From contig CAVTMP010000008.1 in NCBI GenBank assembly GCA_963735885.1, positions 62,001 through 126,000 on the forward strand: DNA of 64,000 bases. Direction: 5' to 3'. The notes under the pieces are model-generated. The model ran no database searches. It was not told the DNA's origin and saw only the letters and a list, made by a program, of their open reading frames with translations. This stretch comes from JBBSBL01 sp963735885 (GTDB lineage Bacteria; Actinomycetota; Thermoleophilia; Solirubrobacterales; Solirubrobacteraceae). A program made the position numbers and the translations under genes. Within the stretch, counting starts at the first letter, position 1; each line of letters starts with the position of its first letter. Positions 58,598 through 64,000 of this stretch are shown here, piece after piece.

Positions 58598-59728
58598 ATG
58601 AGCCGCCCGCGGGTGCGGGTGCTGCAGGCGATCGACTCTCTGCGCACCGGCGGCGCGGAGTGGATGCTCGCGTCGCTCGCCGAGGAGCTCCACGCCGCGG
58701 ACGCGGCCGAGCTCACCGTGGTGGTGCCGAGCGCCGACGACGCGGACCCGGAGCTCCGGGCCCGAGTCGAGGCGGTCGCGAGGGTCGTCAGCCTCGGCAC
58801 GCGCCGGCTCGCGGAGCCGGCCCTCTTCCGGGGCCTCGGCCGGGCGGCCCGGGCCGCGCGGGCGCAGGTCGTGCACGCGCACCTCTCCACCGCCACCATC
58901 GCCTCGCGACTCGTTGCGCGGGGGCTGCGCCTGCCCCACCTCACGACGATCCACACGATTCCGGGACCGAAGGCCCACGACCTCCCGCGGCACACGCTGC
59001 TCGACGGGTGGACCAGCCGCCTCTCCACCCGCCTCGTGGCGCCCACCGAGACGATCGCGCGGGCCTACGCGGCCCGCTGGCGCATCCCGGCGGCGCGGAT
59101 GCGGGTGATCGGCAACCCGCCGGCCGCGGCCGCGGCACCGACCGCCGGCCGCGAGGCGACCCGCGGCGCGCTCGGCGTCGGCGCGGAGGAGCGCCTCGTG
59201 CTGTGCGTCAGCCGGCTGCACCCGGAGAAGGGCATCGCCGAGCTCGTGGAGGCGGCCGGGCTGCTGCGCGACCGCGGCGTCGCCGCGCGGGTGGCCGTCG
59301 CCGGGAGCGGCGACGCCGAGGGCGAGCTCACGACCCTCGTGGCCCGGCTCGGGCTCGGGGACCGCGTCGCGCTCCTCGGCCGCCGGCCCGACGTGGCCGA
59401 CCTGCTGGCCGCAGCGGACGTCTTCTGCCTCCCCTCGCGGCACGAGGGCCTGCCGCTCAGCGTGCTCGAGGCGATGCGGGCCGGGCTCCCGTGCGTCGCG
59501 ACCGCGGTCGGCGGGGTGCCGGACGTCGTGGTCGACGGGCGCACCGGGCTGCTGGCCCCGCCCTCCGATCCGCGCGCCCTGGCCGCGGCGCTGGCCCACG
59601 TGCTCGAGGACCGCGAGCTGGCCGCGCGGCTCGGGTCCGCCGGACCGGAGCTCGTCGCGGCCTCCTTCGCGCCGGCGGTCGTCGCGGAGCGCTACGCGGC
59701 GCTCTATCACGAGGTCCTCGCCGGCTGA
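58598..59728 (+). CDS. GT4-family glycosyltransferase
   Basis: A 376-residue GT-B enzyme: L-R-T-G-G-A-E-W near the start, H-A-H-L-S-T acceptor site, C-V-S-R-L-H-P-E-K-G phosphate loop and S-R-H-E-G-L-P-L-S-V-L-E-A-M donor site. It is divergent from the GT4 at 58478. Its 3' end overlaps the opposite-strand FemAB-like gene by 22 bp. An upstream in-frame ATG at 58496 gives a low-complexity Pro/Arg extension and was rejected. Confidence 0.92.
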   Translation: MSRPRVRVLQAIDSLRTGGAEWMLASLAEELHAADAAELTVVVPSADDADPELRARVEAVARVVSLGTRRLAEPALFRGLGRAARAARAQVVHAHLSTATIASRLVARGLRLPHLTTIHTIPGPKAHDLPRHTLLDGWTSRLSTRLVAPTETIARAYAARWRIPAARMRVIGNPPAAAAAPTAGREATRGALGVGAEERLVLCVSRLHPEKGIAELVEAAGLLRDRGVAARVAVAGSGDAEGELTTLVARLGLGDRVALLGRRPDVADLLAAADVFCLPSRHEGLPLSVLEAMRAGLPCVATAVGGVPDVVVDGRTGLLAPPSDPRALAAALAHVLEDRELAARLGSAGPELVAASFAPAVVAERYAALYHEVLAG

Positions 59729-60798
59729 GCCCGCACGCGGCGGCGCGCGTCGCGCACGAGCCGCAGGCCGCGGCCACGCAACGTCGCGCGCGGAACCCGG
59801 GCCCACACGAGCTCGCGGCTCCCGGTCGCGAGCTCCCGCTTGTAGCGGCTCTCGCCGCCGAGGAAGTCGTAGAGGGCGAGGCCGCGGTCCAGGCACGCCT
59901 GCATCGCGAGCGCGTGGGTGACGAGCCCCGGGCGCACCCGGTTGTCGTCGGAGGCTATGAGCCCGGACTGGTAGAAGAGCGCGGCGCCGTCCTCGACGAA
60001 GCCGTAGAGGCAGCCGATCACCCGCCCCCGGGCCCGCGCCCGGAGGAGCCAGACGGGCGCCCGGCCGCCGCTGCGGACGACGAGATCGCGGTGGAACGCG
60101 GCGAAGCGCGGCGCGGAGAAGACCCCGGGGCGCCACCGCGCCTCGTGCAGCGCGACCAGCTCGTCGAGCACGTCGAGCGCGTGGTCCTCGCCCTGGGGCC
60201 ACTCCACCTCGACCTCTCCGAGCAGCCGCAGCCCCTGGCGCACCCGGCGCCGGGCGCCCGCCCCGATCCCCTCGAGAGCGGAGAGGCCGCGGTCGCGCAT
60301 GGCGGCGAGGTCGGCGACGGGGCAGGGCTCGCGCCGCACCTCGGCGACGGCCTCGCCGAGCAGCGCCCGCGCGTCCTCCGGCAGGAAGCCGTCGAGCCGC
60401 AGCTCGTCCCAGCCGGGGAGCGTCTCGAGGCCGCGGCGCAGCGCCCGGGCCGCGGCCGGCCGCGCCCCGGGCACGGTGAGCAGGGCATTGCGCTCGACGT
60501 GGACGGTCTCGCGCGGCGGCTCGCCGGCGGTCCCGACGTGGATCGCCCGCAGGGCCGGGAAGCGCCCGACGCGCCGCGCGCTCCACGTCACGAGCGCCGC
60601 GCCGACCGGCCGGCCGTCCGCCTCGACGAGGGCGAAGGCGTGCGGCACCGCGTCGCCGTAGTGGCGCAGCCACGTCTCCGTCCACCACCAGGAGCAGGCG
60701 AGCCCGGGGGGCCCGTGGGTCTCGAGCGCGGCCCACGCCGCGGCGGCCTGCTCCCGCTCGGCGGGGCCGAGCAGGCGGACGGCGGCCTCGCCGCTCAC
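59707..60798 (-). CDS. FemAB/GNAT-like acyltransferase (second of tandem pair)
   Basis: A 363-residue protein of the FemAB-like GNAT group (BioF2-like acetyltransferase_6). W-W-W-T-E-T-W in the first domain and R-V-I-G-C-L-Y-G-F-V-E-D-G-A-A-L-F-Y-Q-S-G in the second domain are typical. Y-D-F-L-G-G-E-S-R-Y-K is the family's C-terminal motif. Members transfer aminoacyl or acyl groups to envelope polymers; homologues are named FemAB-associated in EPS loci. The GTG overlaps the upstream paralogue's stop. Confidence 0.86.
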   Translation of the reverse strand: MSGEAAVRLLGPAEREQAAAAWAALETHGPPGLACSWWWTETWLRHYGDAVPHAFALVEADGRPVGAALVTWSARRVGRFPALRAIHVGTAGEPPRETVHVERNALLTVPGARPAAARALRRGLETLPGWDELRLDGFLPEDARALLGEAVAEVRREPCPVADLAAMRDRGLSALEGIGAGARRRVRQGLRLLGEVEVEWPQGEDHALDVLDELVALHEARWRPGVFSAPRFAAFHRDLVVRSGGRAPVWLLRARARGRVIGCLYGFVEDGAALFYQSGLIASDDNRVRPGLVTHALAMQACLDRGLALYDFLGGESRYKRELATGSRELVWARVPRATLRGRGLRLVRDARRRVRAQPARTS

Positions 60799-61865
60799 GC
60801 GGTGGCCTCGCGACGGGCGACGGTCGCGCGGTAGACCCGCTTGAGCACGGGCTTGGCGTGGCGGACGTAGCCGACCTCGAGCGCCGCCCCCGGCCGGCGG
60901 GCCAGAGAGCGCAGGACGACGTGGTCGCGCTCGCTGGTGGCGAACTTCGCCTTCCACTCGCTGCGGTCGCCGAGGAGCTCGTGGGCGCGCAGACCGTGCT
61001 CGAAGCAGTGCTCGATCACCGACAGACGCAGGACGAGCCCGGGCGCGAGCTTGCGGAAGGACTCGTCGAACCCGGTCTTGACCAGGAACAGGCGGTCGGC
61101 GTGGAAGGCGCAGAGGTCCCAGGCGGCGAGCCGCCCGTCGAGCTCGAGGCTCGAGGTCCGCAGGCGCCCGGTGGCCGCCCAGGCGGCGGCCACGCCGCGG
61201 TAGAGGGACAGCGTCTCCGGGCTCGAGCCGATCGCGGTGCCCTCACGCCCCTTCCAGCCGCTGCCCTCCACGGCGAATCCGGCGGCGAGCTCGGCCGCGA
61301 GGTCCTCCGGGACGGCGGCGAGCCGGAACACCGCGCCGTTCTCCCGCGTCATCTTTCGCCGGAAGCGCTCGAGCGGTGCCCCCCACCGGGGCTTCACCGC
61401 GCGGCGCCACGCGTCCGCGTCGCCGTCGGTGTCGACGATCGGGGAGATGTGGCTGGGCGCCGGCAGCTCCCAGCGCCGCTCGCGCACGGCGGCGCGACGC
61501 AGCACGTCGCGCAGGGCGCCGGTCGTCGGGACCGCGGGCAGCACGAGCTCCCCGGAGCGCTCCAGCGCCGCGTCGCAGAGCCGCTCGAGCGCGGCGGTGT
61601 CCCGGTGGGGCACGTCGAGGAACGGGGTGTGCACGTTCGCCAGCGCTCGCAGGCCGCGGCGGTGGGCCTCGAGCGGCAGCGTCCCGGCGAGCTCGTCGCC
61701 GCGCCAGAGCGCGCAGACGCGCAGCGCGCCCGGCACGCCGAAGGCCTCCCACCACGATCCGTACCAGCCGTGCTGGCCGAAGGGACCGGGATCGAGGGCG
61801 TCCCACGCGTCGCGCAGCTCCGCCATGCGCTCCGGTGCCGTGATCCACTCGATCCGCTCGGCCAC
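60795..61865 (-). CDS. FemAB/GNAT-like acyltransferase (first of tandem pair)
   Basis: A 356-residue paralogue of the next gene. Both share the S-W-W-E/W-W-W-T opening and an H-E-L-L-G-D-R-S-E-W-K-x-K-F C-terminal motif (compare L-G-G-E-S-R-Y-K). F-A-V-E-G-S-G-W-K-G-R-E-G-T is the central acceptor loop. GTG 61865 follows the epimerase stop after 5 bp, and the stop overlaps the second copy. The pair probably acts on the same lipid- or wall-linked glycan, perhaps at different positions. Confidence 0.86.
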   Translation of the reverse strand: MAERIEWITAPERMAELRDAWDALDPGPFGQHGWYGSWWEAFGVPGALRVCALWRGDELAGTLPLEAHRRGLRALANVHTPFLDVPHRDTAALERLCDAALERSGELVLPAVPTTGALRDVLRRAAVRERRWELPAPSHISPIVDTDGDADAWRRAVKPRWGAPLERFRRKMTRENGAVFRLAAVPEDLAAELAAGFAVEGSGWKGREGTAIGSSPETLSLYRGVAAAWAATGRLRTSSLELDGRLAAWDLCAFHADRLFLVKTGFDESFRKLAPGLVLRLSVIEHCFEHGLRAHELLGDRSEWKAKFATSERDHVVLRSLARRPGAALEVGYVRHAKPVLKRVYRATVARREATA

Positions 61866-61870
61866 CGGCC

Positions 61871-62800
61871 CTACCCCCGCTGCCACGCCAGGGTGCGCCG
61901 CAGCCCGTCCGGGAGCTCGGTGCCGGGCCGCCAGCCGATCGCGGCGCTCGCCCGTGCGGGATCGAGACAGCTGCGCTGGACCTCGCCCGGGCGCGGCGGG
62001 GCGTGGCCGGCGGACAGCGTCCCGGCGCCGAGGCCGTCCATCGCCTCCGCGAGCTCGAGCACGCTCGTCTCCCGGCCGCTGCCGACGTTGAGCGGATCGG
62101 TGGTCTCCGCGTCGGCCGCGCAGCGGGCCGCCTCCACGACGTCGCCGACGTAGACGTAGTCGCGGGTCTGGGATCCGTCGCCGTACACCGTCGCGCGGTC
62201 GCCGGCGAGCAGCCGCCCGCAGAAGATGGCGACCACCCCGCCCTCCCCCAACGGGTCCTGGCGGGGGCCGTACACGTTGGCCAGGCGCAGCGTCACGGTC
62301 GAGAGCCCGTGCAGCCGGGCGTAGAGGGCGCAATAGCCCTCGGCGGCGTACTTGCTCTGCCCGTAGGGCGCGAGCGGCGCGATCGGCGCGTCCTCGGGGG
62401 TCGGGAAGACCGGGGCCTCGCCGTAGATCGCCCCGCCGGTGGAGACGTAGACGACCCGCCGGCTCCCGGCCGCCCGGGCGGCGTCGAGCACCGCGAGCGT
62501 CCCCTCCACGTTGACGAGCGCGTCGAACGCCGGGTCGGCGACCGAGCGGCGCACGTCGATCTGCGCGGCGAGGTGGAAGACGACCTCGGGGCGGGTCGCC
62601 GCGAACGCCTCGCCGACCGCACGCGGATCGGCCACGTCGGCCTCGTGGAGGCGGGCCCCGGCCGCGAGGGCGGCGGCGAGGTTCTCGCGACGACCGGTCG
62701 AGAGGTCGTCGAGCACCGCGACCTCGTCGCCCTCGTCCACGAGGGCGTCCACGAGGTTCGACCCGATGAACCCCGCGCCGCCCGTCACCATCGCCCGCAC
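61871..62800 (-). CDS. NAD-dependent nucleotide-sugar epimerase (UDP-glucose 4-epimerase-like)
   Basis: A 309-residue extended SDR with V-T-G-G-A-G-F-I-G-S at residues 5-14, D-D-L-S-T-G, Y-V-S-T-G-G-A-I-Y-G and the Y-G-Q-S-K catalytic pair, then R-L-A-N-V-Y-G-P-R-Q. It is shorter than the epimerase at 54072 and closer to GalE/RmlB-like actinobacterial enzymes. It heads the epimerase-FemAB-FemAB operon. The exact sugar cannot be told. Confidence 0.9.
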   Translation of the reverse strand: MRAMVTGGAGFIGSNLVDALVDEGDEVAVLDDLSTGRRENLAAALAAGARLHEADVADPRAVGEAFAATRPEVVFHLAAQIDVRRSVADPAFDALVNVEGTLAVLDAARAAGSRRVVYVSTGGAIYGEAPVFPTPEDAPIAPLAPYGQSKYAAEGYCALYARLHGLSTVTLRLANVYGPRQDPLGEGGVVAIFCGRLLAGDRATVYGDGSQTRDYVYVGDVVEAARCAADAETTDPLNVGSGRETSVLELAEAMDGLGAGTLSAGHAPPRPGEVQRSCLDPARASAAIGWRPGTELPDGLRRTLAWQRG

Positions 62801-62903
62801 GTCGCCGTTCGTCCTCTCGCTCCGGGTTGCGCCTCACAGCCTATGACGGCCGCCCCCGGACCGGCCTTGAAGGGTGGCGACCGACGCCCGCCGGACCGCG
62901 GTG

Positions 62904-62951
62904 GACGTTCGTCCGACCGGCCGCGGGCGCGGGCTCGACGTTCGTCCGATC
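62904..62951. promoter_or_regulatory. paired 15-bp motif upstream of Calx-beta and epimerase genes
   Basis: gacgttcgtccgacc (62904-62918) and gacgttcgtccgatc (62937-62951), starts 33 bp apart (about three DNA turns). The core contains gacg-tt-cgtc, an inverted repeat. It lies between the divergent epimerase and Calx-beta genes and recurs at 47419-47433. Probably a regulator binding site. Confidence 0.5.
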
Positions 62952-63006
62952 GCCGTTGCCCCGCTCAACCGCGGGCACGCGTGGGCCGACGCTCGGAGCG
63001 GCCCGT

Positions 63007-63024
63007 GGTGACCGCTCGGTCACC
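63007..63024. promoter_or_regulatory. 18-bp inverted repeat upstream of the Calx-beta gene
   Basis: ggtgaccg-ct-cggtcacc, arms of 8 bp with a 2-bp centre, 27 bp before the ATG. Possible operator or hairpin. Confidence 0.4.
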
Positions 63025-63051
63025 GGAACCGCAGAAGGAGGCGCAGGACTG

Positions 63052-64000
63052 ATGAGGATTCCCACGACGCGACGCGCCGGAAGCGTGCTCGCCGCGGCGG
63101 CGTCGGTGGCGCTGCTCGCGCCCGCGGCCGCCCAGGGCCACGCGATGAGCTTCCACCAGGACAACTACACGGTCAACGAGTTCGAGCCGTTCGCCTCGAT
63201 CCGCGTCGACCGGACGGGGTCCGGGACCACGCCATACGTCGACTACGCGACGAGCGACGGCACCGCGAACGCGGGGCTCGACTACACGGCCACGAACGGC
63301 ACGCTGACCTTCGGGCCCGCCGAGCAGCAGAAGAACTTCACGGTGGCGATCCTCGACGACGGCCTCATCGAGGGCGACGAGACGGTCAACCTCGACCTCT
63401 CCAACGCCGGCCCGGCCGGCGACGGACACCTCGGGACGCGCACCCACGCCGTCCTGAGCATCGTCGACGACGACTCGCTGCACGCCTTCTCGGTCGAGAG
63501 CTACACGGTCGACGAGGGCGCCGGCACCGCGACGATCACCGTCAAGCGCACCGGCCTGACCACCGGCGCGACCTCGGTGCACTTCGCCACGAGCGACGGG
63601 ACCGCGACCGCGGGGCAGGACTACGACCCCGCCCAGGGCGTGCTCAACTTCGCCGCCGGCGAGACCGAGCGCACCTTCACGGTGCCGATCACCGAGGACA
63701 CGCTCGACGAGCCGGACGAGACGGTCAACCTCACGCTCAGCGGACCCGACCCCGCGCCCGGCGCGCGGCTCGGGACCCCGTCGACCGCCGTCCTCACGAT
63801 CGTCGACAACGACGACGACGTGATCATCCCGACGGTCGTCGTCCCGCAGCGTCCGGCCCCCTCGGCCGCGCCGAGCGCCGTCGCCCCGAAGGTCGGGCTG
63901 CTCGCGGCGACCGGCGACGGCGGGGGCTTCGTGGTCTCCACCTCGGTCGGCGCCGCGGCGCGCGTCGGGGCGGTCGTCGAGGTCCGCGTCGGCCGGCATC
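63052..64000 (+). CDS. secreted Calx-beta domain protein, partial (3' end outside window)
   Basis: About 316 codons are visible. ATG 63052 follows a gaaggaggcg ribosome site. A signal peptide ends near A-A-A-Q-G. Two Calx-beta domains follow (about residues 28-140 and 145-258), each with D-Y-A-T/F-A-T-S-D-G-T-A, then L-D-Y/Q-D-Y and D-E-T-V-N-L closing in V-D-D-D/V-D-N-D-D. These bind Ca2+ between beta strands. A Pro/Ala linker starts another domain at the edge. Such proteins are typical extracellular adhesins or matrix proteins of Solirubrobacterales. Confidence 0.9.
   Translation, partial: MRIPTTRRAGSVLAAAASVALLAPAAAQGHAMSFHQDNYTVNEFEPFASIRVDRTGSGTTPYVDYATSDGTANAGLDYTATNGTLTFGPAEQQKNFTVAILDDGLIEGDETVNLDLSNAGPAGDGHLGTRTHAVLSIVDDDSLHAFSVESYTVDEGAGTATITVKRTGLTTGATSVHFATSDGTATAGQDYDPAQGVLNFAAGETERTFTVPITEDTLDEPDETVNLTLSGPDPAPGARLGTPSTAVLTIVDNDDDVIIPTVVVPQRPAPSAAPSAVAPKVGLLAATGDGGGFVVSTSVGAAARVGAVVEVRVGRH

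Overview
The window is a very GC-rich (roughly three quarters G+C), gene-dense bacterial chromosome segment with many GTG starts and 4-bp GTGA/ATGA stop/start overlaps. The gene set is actinobacterial: an LCP-family protein, AidB-like dehydrogenase, FmdB-like zinc ribbon, single-chain class II glycyl-tRNA synthetase, R2-like diiron proteins and secreted Calx-beta proteins. I infer Actinomycetota, probably class Thermoleophilia (Solirubrobacterales/Gaiellales type). The class is an inference from gene content, not from a marker tree. About a dozen single-base reading-frame breaks split otherwise intact housekeeping genes (glucokinase, rsmI, lon, sdhB, lysC). This looks like a draft or metagenome assembly with residual indels rather than real gene decay.

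Layout. (1) 1-7307, minus strand: ROK glucokinase, rsmI, a degenerate M23/LytM protein, metG, tatD, rsmA, ispE and a partial DedA gene. (2) 7317-14278: LCP protein, EamA transporter, FmdB and glyS divergent around a CIRCE-like operator, a diiron/SCP2 fusion, an SDR, and a TetR regulator with a palindromic operator. (3) 14400-22388: a small membrane protein, hsp20-lon, an RNase Z-like hydrolase, a cation/proton antiporter, a YbjT-like SDR with an SRPBCC protein, and a coiled-coil/winged-helix protein. (4) 22474-33007, central metabolism and proteolysis: mdh with isocitrate dehydrogenase, AidB-like dehydrogenase, M32 carboxypeptidase, M50 site-2 protease, and an sdhA-sdhB-sdhE operon whose third subunit is a CCG-domain protein instead of a cytochrome b anchor. 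(5) 33032-38633, minus strand: large-type SRP RNA (with Alu domain), dnaX, ybaB, recR, lysC, asd. (6) 38802-62800: a long exopolysaccharide/surface glycan locus. (7) 63052-64000: start of a secreted Calx-beta protein.

The glycan locus starts with a compact plus-strand operon: initiating sugar-phosphate transferase, chain-length-like protein, polymerase/ligase, methyltransferase, GT2 and Wzx flippase. It then continues in several blocks: a secreted protein of unknown role, FkbM methyltransferase, two polysaccharide deacetylases, four GT4 glycosyltransferases, a second Wzy/WaaL-like protein, an 86-residue LPFTG protein, two nucleotide-sugar epimerases and two tandem FemAB/GNAT-like transferases. 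Together these supply precursor synthesis, initiation, assembly, flipping, polymerisation and decoration of an envelope polysaccharide. The family mix resembles exosortase-associated EPS loci of Gram-negatives, but I see no exosortase or sortase here.

No CRISPR array, tRNA, rRNA, insertion sequence, integrase or phage gene was seen. The most interesting non-coding signals are the CIRCE-like operator at 9892-9918, the Alu-containing SRP RNA at 38362-38633, three perfect 30-bp palindromes at gene ends, a repeat-rich convergent intergenic region at 45417-45896, and a 15-bp motif shared by two intergenic regions of the glycan locus.
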